Source: Actinomycetota bacterium (lineage in GTDB: Bacteria; Actinomycetota; Acidimicrobiia; Acidimicrobiales; Ilumatobacteraceae). From it: a stretch of 9,457 nt of DNA. The stretch is from the NCBI GenBank assembly GCA_009704425.1, contig WLEG01000057.1, positions 1 through 9,457 on the forward strand, written 5' to 3'. A program made the translations under genes and the position numbers. The notes beneath the pieces are model-generated. The model saw only the letters and a list, made by a program, of their open reading frames with translations, searched no databases and was not told the DNA's origin. This document shows positions 1-6,952 of the stretch, piece by piece. Each line of letters opens with the position of its first letter. Position 1 is the first letter of the stretch.

Positions 1-2312
1 CACGCCAACGAGGACGTGCCCGAGCCCGTTGTGGGCAAGGTGGCGGCTTCCACGGTGATGCCAACGGCCATGTAGATGCCCGAACCGGCCAGCACCACGG
101 TGTGGTTACCCGCCGCCAGGTCCGAGGGCAGGCTGGCGCGATCGGAGAACGTGCCATCCGAACCCGCCGTGAACGCCTTCAACAGGCGTGGCGTCGACAT
201 GATCACCAGTTCCGCCGAACCCGAGTTCGGCAGGCCGGCGCCGGCCACGTTGATGACGCCACCGGGACCGATCTCCAGCACACCGGTCGCCGACAGGTTC
301 GCGGCGGCGTTCGACGCGTTCACACCGGCCAGCAACAACGCCGACGAGGGTGTGGTGAGCAACAAGACGTCCTCGACGGGAACATCGACCGCGTTACCGC
401 CGGCGTCCTGGGCCAGGCCGCGCAGCACCGCACCCGTGGTGGTGTTGGACACCGTCACGTTCGACGTGGCGCCCTGCGGGAGGCTGGCCTGGAAAGCAGT
501 CAAGAGTGCAGCACCCGCGGCCTGAATCTCGGCCACTTGGGCCTGGGTACGGGCCGACGGTGCGGTGGCCGCGGCCGCGGCCGCCGAGGTGCCCACGCTG
601 AGGATGGTGGCCGTGACCGGCGAGCCGTTCACGATCACCGTCGCCGAGCCGGGCAACTGGGTCAACTGCGACTGGTTGGACGAGTTCACCAACTGCGGCG
701 CGGCCACCACCGTGGTGGTCGGACCGGACGCCACCGTGGTGGTGGGAGCGAGCGTCGTGGGTGCTGAACCAATGGTGAGTGCCTGTGTGATCACACCGCC
801 GGGCGTGGTGATGGAGATCGTGTAGGTGCCCGCGCTGAGCGCCGGCACCGTGATCGAGATCGATCCGTCGTTGGCGACCGTGTACATGGCCGCCGTGCCA
901 TCGATGGTGACCGCGGAGGCTCCGGTGAAACCCGCCCCGGTGATGGTCAGCGAACCACCCGAAGGACTGACGGTTGCCGGGCTCGACGAGACGGTCGGAG
1001 CGACCGGCCAGATCACCGCGGTGGGAGCGAAGGAGTCCGTGTTCTGCCCGTTCGCAGTCAGGGAACCCAGCTGGGATCCCCAGTTCCCCCAGCAGAACAG
1101 GGCACCGTTCTCCAGCGCGCAAACAGTCTGTGCAGAAATCGCCACGTCAGCGACGTTGGTGTTGGCGAAACCGTTGGTCGACGACACCTTCACCGCGGTC
1201 GCGACGGAGTTCGCCGCACCACCGTCGCCCAGCGATCCGGCAAAGTCGGAGCCCCAACAATAGAGAGCAGACGACTTCAACGCACACGACGACGTCGAAC
1301 CGTTCACGACGCGCGACACGGTCGCGTTCGTGAAATCCGCAGTGTTCCCGATCGTTGCCGGGGGCCAGACAGGCCCGGCTGAACCACCGGGCGACAACAC
1401 GCCGGCACTGTTGTTACCGAAGCACCGCACGACACCGGCGTCGACCACGCAGGTTCCTTCCTCACCGATCGATATCGCATCCACGTTGCCATTGGTGAAC
1501 GTGCCGCCGTTGGGCACGAGCGTCGCGAAAAGCAGGTTGTTGGTGGTGCTGTAAGTCGGCGCGCCACCAACCGCCGATGACATTGTCATGCCCCAGCAGT
1601 AGATCTTCTTGTCGTTGGCCTGACCCATGTCACGCAACACGCAACCGTGCTTGCCGCTCATTCCGAGGTCCGTGAGGGCGCCGTTGATGAACGGGCTTGC
1701 ATCAGCGGCCATCCTCGGCACGTTCGAGCCATCCGTTGCGGCGCCATCGGCCATCAGGCCGTATTGGTCGTTGCCCCAGCAATACAGCATGCCGCTCTTC
1801 AGACCACAGGCTCCGTTGTTGGACACCGCGATCTTGGAGAATCCCGAGTTCACGACCGGCGGAGTCGCCGTGTTGTTGTCGGCCACCTTCGTCATGACAG
1901 TACGGTCGACCGAGGTTCCATCACCGAGTTGATTGGACATGTTCCAACCGGAGCAGAAGACAACTCCGTTTTCGATGGCGCACATCGACATCACACCAAT
2001 GGCCACGGCCGTGACGTTGGTGTTGGTGAAACCCGACGCCTGATTCGCCGGAACCTTCTTGGGGTACGAGACGGCGACCGTGTCACCCATACCGAAGCGG
2101 CCCGTGGCGTTGACACCCCAGCAGTAGAGCTCCTTGTTGGAACCCGTCTGGGTGATGGCACAGAAACCCGCGGAGTTGAATCCGAAAGCACCGGGAACAC
2201 CGACGATGTCGATGACCGTTGGCGCGGTGGCGACGGCCGGTGACGCACCGGGCAGAACCATCGAGCCGAGCGAAGCGGCAAACAATGCGACGACGGACAG
2301 AACACGCTTCAT
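1..2312 (-). CDS. Secreted RCC1-like seven-blade propeller protein with IPT/TIG domain and LPTTG anchor (3' end cut by window edge)
   Basis: The reading frame is open from ATG (2310-2312) to base 1, giving 770 residues without a stop. Residues 1-30 form a signal peptide (KR, hydrophobic core, cleavage likely after ATA). Residues about 42-435 hold seven RCC1-like repeats, each with a C-x-L/I ... YCWG/FCWG/CFG signature. Cysteines sit at 51/64, 111/120, 169/178, 224/239, 288/297, 343/352 and 398/407, two per blade, and none occurs later. Residues 437-515 match an IPT/TIG immunoglobulin-like fold (SGGSLTITGAGFTG ... VPALSAGTYTI). A Thr/Pro linker (517-539) leads to a module (541-763) homologous to the C-terminus of the upstream gene, ending in LPTTG at 759-763. 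Only seven residues follow before the edge, so the membrane helix and basic tail should lie just outside. The start is supported by GAAAGG (2323-2328), 10 bases upstream. RCC1 folds usually bind proteins; the ligand here is unknown. A surface or wall-attached location is inferred from the signal peptide and sorting motif. Confidence 0.9.
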   Translation of the reverse strand, partial: MKRVLSVVALFAASLGSMVLPGASPAVATAPTVIDIVGVPGAFGFNSAGFCAITQTGSNKELYCWGVNATGRFGMGDTVAVSYPKKVPANQASGFTNTNVTAVAIGVMSMCAIENGVVFCSGWNMSNQLGDGTSVDRTVMTKVADNNTATPPVVNSGFSKIAVSNNGACGLKSGMLYCWGNDQYGLMADGAATDGSNVPRMAADASPFINGALTDLGMSGKHGCVLRDMGQANDKKIYCWGMTMSSAVGGAPTYSTTNNLLFATLVPNGGTFTNGNVDAISIGEEGTCVVDAGVVRCFGNNSAGVLSPGGSAGPVWPPATIGNTADFTNATVSRVVNGSTSSCALKSSALYCWGSDFAGSLGDGGAANSVATAVKVSSTNGFANTNVADVAISAQTVCALENGALFCWGNWGSQLGSLTANGQNTDSFAPTAVIWPVAPTVSSSPATVSPSGGSLTITGAGFTGASAVTIDGTAAMYTVANDGSISITVPALSAGTYTISITTPGGVITQALTIGSAPTTLAPTTTVASGPTTTVVAAPQLVNSSNQSQLTQLPGSATVIVNGSPVTATILSVGTSAAAAAATAPSARTQAQVAEIQAAGAALLTAFQASLPQGATSNVTVSNTTTGAVLRGLAQDAGGNAVDVPVEDVLLLTTPSSALLLAGVNASNAAANLSATGVLEIGPGGVINVAGAGLPNSGSAELVIMSTPRLLKAFTAGSDGTFSDRASLPSDLAAGNHTVVLAGSGIYMAVGITVEAATLPTTGSGTSSLA
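24..692 (-). other. Shared C-terminal surface module, copy 1 (protein domain region)
   Basis: Residues 541-763 of the RCC1-like protein align over their whole length with residues 1195-1409 of the 1442-aa protein. Both copies open with LV-S-NQ. Both then have an AQVA-IQAAG-ALL--F-ASLP-GA--NV-V-NT-TGAV stretch, a DVPVED block, an MSTP-LL block, a G-HT-VLA/VVAS strand and LPTTG. The last ~90 residues read like the immunoglobulin-like domains often found just before LPXTG signals in actinobacterial surface proteins. The first part contains a predicted helix (around 590-610) and is not a family I can name. Confidence 0.8.
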
Positions 2313-2322
2313 GAGCGAGGAA

Positions 2323-2343
2323 CCTTTCGTAGAGAGAGAGGGA
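2323..2343 (-). promoter_or_regulatory. Ribosome binding site and CT-repeat leader of the RCC1-like gene
   Basis: Read on the minus strand, the leader has CCTCC followed by five CT dinucleotides, then ACGAAAGG and 10 bases to the ATG. GAAAGG (2323-2328) is a reasonable Shine-Dalgarno sequence and supports the start at 2312. Only 43 bases separate the hairpin at 2356-2400 from the start codon, and I see no convincing -10 box in them. The gene may therefore depend on read-through from the upstream surface-protein gene. Confidence 0.5.
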
Positions 2344-2355
2344 GGATGTAGAGGA

Positions 2356-2400
2356 TCTGGTGGCAGGAACGACCAAGAATTGGTCGTTCCTGCCACCAGA
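2356..2400 (-). terminator. Perfect 21-bp hairpin between the two surface-protein genes
   Basis: Two 20-base arms (2356-2375 and 2381-2400) are exact reverse complements. The AGAAT between them closes one more A-T pair, leaving a 3-base GAA loop. The hairpin begins 21 bases past the stop codon of the 1442-aa gene. No U-tract follows on either strand: the next minus-strand bases are TCCTCTACATCC. It is most likely a terminator of the U-less kind seen in actinobacteria, or a partial terminator or mRNA-stabilising stem within a two-gene transcript. Confidence 0.65.
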
Positions 2401-2421
2401 AGAACCAGTGGGACTGTCTGC

Positions 2422-5400
2422 TCAGCGGGCGAGGAGGGTGAGTCGGCGCGAGCGCACCAACACCGCGGCGAACACCAGGGTGAACAACGCGATCACCACG
2501 GTGCGGCCACTCTCCTCGGTCAGACCGGTCGTGGGCAACGCCGACGGAACCACGCGCAGACCCATCACCGCATAGGTGGTTCCGCTCGCCACCACCAACG
2601 TGTGGTCGCCCACACCGATGGAGCTCGGCAACGTCGCGGACTGGCTGAGATCACCGGTAGCCGTGGTGGTGAAATTCGCCAGCAACGTCGGCGTCGACAT
2701 GGCCACGATCTCGCCGGGGGCACTCGCACCCAGACCCGAACCGACCACACCAACCGTTCCACCGGCACCCACCTGGTACTTGCCGTCGGAGGTGATGTTG
2801 GCGTTGTCCGAGCCGATCATCAGCGACAACGACGGACCATCGAGGATGACGATGTCTTCCACCGGAACGTCCTTCGAATTCCCGTTGGCATCGAACACCA
2901 AGTTGCGCATCACGGCGCCCGTGGACGTGTTCACCACCGCGACGTTGGTGACCGCTCCCGCGGGCAACGATGCCAGGAAGTCCTGCAACAGGGCCTGACC
3001 CGCCGCCTGAATGGCCGCCACCTGAGCCGGCGTGCGCTGCGAAGCCGGCGTACGCGCCGCCGAGATTTCCACGCGCGTGGTGTCAACGGAGACCGACTGA
3101 CCGTTGATGATCATTCCCTCGGATCCGGGGTCACGCTCGAGCAGCGCCTGATTGGCCGAGGTCACCAGCGTCGGCGCCGGAGTCGAGCCCCCACCCGAGA
3201 ACCCGGAAACACTGAACTTGACGAGTGCGGTCGCGTTCCCCATGCTGGCACCACCGGCGAAGAGGAAACCGTCTCCGAATGCGATCGGCGGATTCCCGTA
3301 AAACTCCACCTCACAGGTACCACTGGTGAGAACTGCAGGGGACGTCACGCCAGAGGGAAGCGCTCCGGACGAGTCCAAGACGGCAAAACCAGCGCTCATC
3401 GACTGCATGCCGGAACCTCCGGTCAAGATCACCGAACCACCGCTCAACGGAACGAGCTCCCACGGGCTGAAGGATCCGAGCGCGGCCAACGAGGCAGTGC
3501 CCGCGTTCCCATAGGTCGTATCGATGCTGCCGTTCGCCTGTAGACGCATCACCGATCTGACCGACTGCATCATCGCGCTCGTGTCGGAATGGATCACGTA
3601 GATCTTGTCACCCACCACCGCAACCGAGTTGGTGCTCTCCCGTGTCGACTTGTCGATGGTCACCACACCGCTCGTGCCGAAGGACGTGTCCACCACACCG
3701 TTGGCGTCGTACTTGGTGACCGTCGCATCGGCACTTTGCGCCGTACTGCCGGGGATGAAGAAACCACCCGAGGGATGTAGCGAGAATTCGTACGCGGAGC
3801 TGGACAAGGTCAGGTCACCGGATCCACCGAAAGTCGAGGATTTGACACCCGTCGACGAAACCTTGGCGATCCGCGAGGACGTGCTTCCTCCCCCAACGGA
3901 GACCGAGGTCAAAGCGTAAATGTTGTCAGACGCGTCCACGTCGAAGCCCTGGACGTACGAGCTGGAGCCGCCGGCGACTGTCGCCGGTCCGTACAGCACC
4001 GCCTTCCCGTTGGTCCCCCACGTCGAATCGATCGATCCGGCAGTCGTCACTCGAGTGACGAAGGACTCCAGGATTTGCTGGCTACCAGAACCAAATTGAG
4101 TACTGGACGTGGCGATCACCAATGATCCGTCCGACAACTTCTTCAGTCCATTGGAGAACTCTTGTCCGGCCATGTTGTTGGCGAAGAAGTCGAGAAGCAC
4201 GTACCCGTTTGTGCCCCAAGAAGTGTCCACCAGACCGCTCGAGCTCAACTTGTACAACCGCGCATAGCTGTTCGACGACGGAGCGCCGCCGATGGTTTGG
4301 AAATTGATCAATACGTAGATGTTTCCGTCATTTCCGACAACGATTCCGGAAGGATTCGTTCGCATACCCGCCTCGGTCGGACCCCAGAAACCGCTTCCGC
4401 CGAAGTTCGGATCTCCGGTGAACCCGGAAACGTTCGATGTCACCGCACCCAACGCGCACGGCGCCCCGCCACCCCCGCCACCGCCGCCGGAGCTGATCGC
4501 AAACATGATGCTGTACTGACACGATTGCGATCCACTGACGACATTGATAATGACAGTGGCGTAGGAAGATGCTGTCGGCGTACCAGCCACTGCTCCGGTC
4601 TGAGGATTCAGAGTCAGACCATTGGGCAATGGGACTCCCGAAACCGTGAAGGTTGGAGTTCCTGAAAAACCAATCGGAGTCGGTCCACTCAACGACAATA
4701 GGTTACCGACCATTCCCGTTCCTGTTGTCGTTGAAGGTGTGACAGTGACACCACTGGTGCAGCCGCCGCCGCCACCGCCGCCGCCGCTACCGCCGCCAGA
4801 GATGTTCATGCTCACGTTCACAGAAGCTGACTGGTTTCCATTGGAGACGATCAAGGACGCGTAGAGCTCGGAGGAGGAAGTCGGAGTGCCCGAAATCACT
4901 CCAGTCTGAGCATTCAACGTCAGCCCGTTCAACGAAGAGGCCGTCGTTACGGTTGGCGTGGAGCTGAAGTTGTTGAAGGTCAAGGCCGACGAGGGCGAGA
5001 TCGCGGTACCAACCGTGCCACTGATGGTGACGGACGAGGGAGTCACCGAAACCTGAAGTGGGGTGACATAGCTCTGAGTTGGGTTGGACGGTTCCGTGCC
5101 GTCGCCCACTGCATTGACGGCGACGACTTTCACGTAGTACTGGCCGCCAAGGCCGGTGCCGGTGCAGGAGAGATTCGTCGAGGTGAGAGCGGATTCACAT
5201 CCCGACAGGGCAACGTACGAGCCGTAATACTGCGACGAGGCTGTCACGCGGTAGCCGATGACCGGGAAGCCTCCCGACGTCGACGGAGCGGTCCATGAGA
5301 CCGTCATCTGACCCGGCGTCGTGGACGAGGCCTGGAGTGAACCAACCGCCGACGGGCTTCCGATGGTCGGACCACCGAGGCCGAAGCGCACGAGGCGCAA

Positions 5401-6750
5401 CTTACTCGGAGTCCCAACGCCCCAGAATTGGCTACTCCCGGGCTTGGCAACTACGGCATCCAACCCGTACGGACTTCCGTATTCGCCGTACGTCGCGTCG
5501 AGAGGACCAGCCATCTGAGAGAAACCGTTCAGGTTGATGCGAGAGACCTTGCCAACGCCTCCGCCAACCACATACAGCCGATTGAGGGTGGTGTCGATAG
5601 CGATATCTGATGGACTTGTTTCCGTCGACGTCAATGTGACCGCGCCGATGAAGCCCATGGAACTCAGGTCGATCTTGAGAACTCGCGCAGCAGTTCCCCA
5701 TCCCGCGTTGGCCAAAACGTATGCATGTGTCGAACTGGCGACTCCGTTGTAGCCCTGCGACATGTTCGCCGTCAGACCCGTGGTAGCTGTGTTGAGCGTG
5801 ATGCTCGAAACGGCCGAGTTATCGAAGTTGGCCGCCGCGACGTTGATCTTGAAAACTTTGATCGAACCACCGCTCACGAAGTACTGAATTGCAAACAGGT
5901 TTCCACCCCCTTCGAAGGCGGCGATCAGGGATGGATTACCTGTGATCTGGAACGAGGCCGATACGGTCATCGTGGACGTGTCGATCTTCTGGACCCAGCC
6001 TTGCTCGGCGACCCGATACAGGAAACCGTTGATGACCGCCATGTTGCGACCCTCGACCTGGTGGCTTTCGACAAAGACGCTTCCCATGACAGTTAGATCG
6101 CTCAGTCTGACCTTGTGCACCATGAACGGTGAGCTGAAATACCCGAACGTCCCATCGGTCGTGGCGCCATTGAACGAGTTGTATGTACCGGTCACAACCT
6201 CCGAATCGACAAGTGTCATGTCGCTCAATCGGAACTTGAGGACCTCAGAGTCCATACCACTGGTTTCGTCGGTGCCCACATACACGTAATCCCCGGCGCT
6301 GTCGATGAACGTGGCCCGACCTTCCGTCGACATCGATAGACCCGGATCATGTTCGACGAACGTTTCAAAGGCTGGTGCCGCCACGGCTGGCGTCACCGCA
6401 TCGCTTGCGACCGACGAAGTCGAGGTCCCCGATGAGTCCCCCGCGGTGGCGGTGAAGGTGTACGCGGTCCCGTTGGTGAGTCCGGTGACGACGCAGTACT
6501 TCACCGACGCTGCGCTCGTGAACGAGCACGTCTTGGAGTTGTCCTCGACCGTGGTGACCGTGTAGGTGACGGTGCCGGTACCCCCGGACACCGGCGAGAC
6601 GGCAACCGATGCGCTCGAGTCCCCTGCGACAGCAATCGGCTTGGCCGGAACGGCGGGAGCCGCGCTCACATGTGCCACCTCCAGCGGAGATACAGCAAGC
6701 GACGACGCGACGAGTCCGAGACCGACAATGGAGCGACCGAAATTCTTCAA
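2422..6750 (-). CDS. Secreted 1442-aa multidomain double-propeller protein with fn3, He_PIG and delta-60 repeats and an LPTTG anchor
   Basis: The signal peptide is residues 1-30 (MKNFGR, hydrophobic core, cleavage near VSA). Domains in order: fn3 (about 31-120); a seven-repeat propeller (126-460) with strands of the type LKFRLSDMTL at 171, 213, 255, 301, 359, 402 and 451; fn3 (465-563); He_PIG-like Ig domain (566-650); a Gly-rich linker (652-663); He_PIG-like domain (667-753); a second Gly-8 linker (755-762); and delta-60-type repeats with D-S/T-x-x-G-x-x-G turns near 780, 841, 907, 970, 1020 and 1076. The shared C-terminal module (1195-1409) ends in LPTTG (1405-1409), followed by a hydrophobic helix (1417-1432) and RSRR. 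This fits sortase anchoring to the cell wall. The start codon is TTG; the frame has a TAG six codons upstream and no better start, and a weak AGG lies 8 bases before it. The eight cysteines can form four pairs. The role is unknown: adhesion or glycan/protein binding is plausible, and no catalytic motif was seen. Confidence 0.9.
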   Translation of the reverse strand: MKNFGRSIVGLGLVASSLAVSPLEVAHVSAAPAVPAKPIAVAGDSSASVAVSPVSGGTGTVTYTVTTVEDNSKTCSFTSAASVKYCVVTGLTNGTAYTFTATAGDSSGTSTSSVASDAVTPAVAAPAFETFVEHDPGLSMSTEGRATFIDSAGDYVYVGTDETSGMDSEVLKFRLSDMTLVDSEVVTGTYNSFNGATTDGTFGYFSSPFMVHKVRLSDLTVMGSVFVESHQVEGRNMAVINGFLYRVAEQGWVQKIDTSTMTVSASFQITGNPSLIAAFEGGGNLFAIQYFVSGGSIKVFKINVAAANFDNSAVSSITLNTATTGLTANMSQGYNGVASSTHAYVLANAGWGTAARVLKIDLSSMGFIGAVTLTSTETSPSDIAIDTTLNRLYVVGGGVGKVSRINLNGFSQMAGPLDATYGEYGSPYGLDAVVAKPGSSQFWGVGTPSKLRLVRFGLGGPTIGSPSAVGSLQASSTTPGQMTVSWTAPSTSGGFPVIGYRVTASSQYYGSYVALSGCESALTSTNLSCTGTGLGGQYYVKVVAVNAVGDGTEPSNPTQSYVTPLQVSVTPSSVTISGTVGTAISPSSALTFNNFSSTPTVTTASSLNGLTLNAQTGVISGTPTSSSELYASLIVSNGNQSASVNVSMNISGGGSGGGGGGGGCTSGVTVTPSTTTGTGMVGNLLSLSGPTPIGFSGTPTFTVSGVPLPNGLTLNPQTGAVAGTPTASSYATVIINVVSGSQSCQYSIMFAISSGGGGGGGGAPCALGAVTSNVSGFTGDPNFGGSGFWGPTEAGMRTNPSGIVVGNDGNIYVLINFQTIGGAPSSNSYARLYKLSSSGLVDTSWGTNGYVLLDFFANNMAGQEFSNGLKKLSDGSLVIATSSTQFGSGSQQILESFVTRVTTAGSIDSTWGTNGKAVLYGPATVAGGSSSYVQGFDVDASDNIYALTSVSVGGGSTSSRIAKVSSTGVKSSTFGGSGDLTLSSSAYEFSLHPSGGFFIPGSTAQSADATVTKYDANGVVDTSFGTSGVVTIDKSTRESTNSVAVVGDKIYVIHSDTSAMMQSVRSVMRLQANGSIDTTYGNAGTASLAALGSFSPWELVPLSGGSVILTGGSGMQSMSAGFAVLDSSGALPSGVTSPAVLTSGTCEVEFYGNPPIAFGDGFLFAGGASMGNATALVKFSVSGFSGGGSTPAPTLVTSANQALLERDPGSEGMIINGQSVSVDTTRVEISAARTPASQRTPAQVAAIQAAGQALLQDFLASLPAGAVTNVAVVNTSTGAVMRNLVFDANGNSKDVPVEDIVILDGPSLSLMIGSDNANITSDGKYQVGAGGTVGVVGSGLGASAPGEIVAMSTPTLLANFTTTATGDLSQSATLPSSIGVGDHTLVVASGTTYAVMGLRVVPSALPTTGLTEESGRTVVIALFTLVFAAVLVRSRRLTLLAR
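2524..3168 (-). other. Shared C-terminal surface module, copy 2 (protein domain region)
   Basis: These are residues 1195-1409 of the 1442-aa protein, matching residues 541-763 of the RCC1-like protein without large gaps. This copy is complete: after LPTTG come TEESGRT, a 16-residue hydrophobic segment and RSRRLTLLAR, the classic layout of a wall-sorting signal. The two copies are diverged at the DNA level, so the duplication is old or was acquired separately, not a recent tandem event. Confidence 0.8.
4465..4488 (-). repeat. Poly-glycine linker 2 (eight GGN codons)
   Basis: Eight consecutive glycine codons encode residues 755-762, followed by APC. The tract joins the second He_PIG-like domain to the delta-60 repeat propeller. 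Like the other tract it is a GC-rich trinucleotide run that could change length by replication slippage. Confidence 0.8.
4762..4797 (-). repeat. Gly-rich linker 1 (GGN/GCC trinucleotide tract)
   Basis: Twelve codons encode GGGSGGGGGGGG (residues 652-663), directly followed by Cys664. The tract separates the two He_PIG-like domains. On the plus strand it reads as an almost uninterrupted GCC/ACC run. Confidence 0.85.
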
Positions 6751-6826
6751 GATCTTTACCTGTTTCTACGACATGACTTCGAACGTCTGAGGATTCCCAA
6801 CACGAAGTCGACACACCGACACCTCG

Positions 6827-6854
6827 ACCGTAGCACAATGTTCTAGGTCGTTCC
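6827..6854 (-). promoter_or_regulatory. Possible promoter of the 1442-aa surface-protein gene
   Basis: On the minus strand, TGC-TACGGT (the TACGGT box at 6827-6832) resembles an extended -10 element (TGnTAnnnT). GGAACG (6849-6854) lies 16 bases upstream; GGAAC is typical of extracytoplasmic-function sigma -35 elements, but the -10 here does not match that class. A start of transcription near 6820 would give a leader of about 70 bases. The gap 6751-6952 holds nothing else except the downstream terminator of the dehydrogenase gene. Confidence 0.25.
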
Positions 6855-6888
6855 GTTAGGCGCTTGTCACAGCCCCCGAAACGCAAAC

Positions 6889-6929
6889 GGGGCGGGTTTC
6901 GCGCGCCGGAGCGTCACGAAACCCGCCCC
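6889..6929 (-). terminator. Terminator hairpin after the acyl-CoA dehydrogenase gene
   Basis: Arms GGGGCGGGTTTCG (6889-6901) and CGAAACCCGCCCC (6917-6929) pair perfectly over 13 bp around a 15-base loop that has some self-complementarity. The hairpin starts 23 bases past the TGA of the dehydrogenase gene. On the minus strand it is followed by GTTTGCGTTTC, a modest T-rich tail. This makes it a good intrinsic terminator, separating lipid metabolism from the surface-protein genes. Confidence 0.8.
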
Positions 6930-6952
6930 GAAGGACTGGGATGGGGTCAGGC

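Noticed and set aside
394..1122. 242-codon minus-strand frame inside the RCC1-like gene
   Set aside because: It is out of frame with the 770-residue open frame, which carries the coherent signal peptide, repeats, IPT/TIG domain and LPTTG. Its His/Gly/Arg-rich composition is typical of a shadow frame.
2134..3543. 469-codon plus-strand open frame across the gap between the surface genes
   Set aside because: The translation is Arg/His/Gly-rich with no recognisable motif. It runs through the hairpin and antisense to two genes with strong homology, so it is a high-GC shadow frame.
4465..4797. Repeated GCC-rich tracts considered as a DNA repeat element or recombination site
   Set aside because: They are in-frame glycine codons between domains, and no matching flanks or target duplications are visible.
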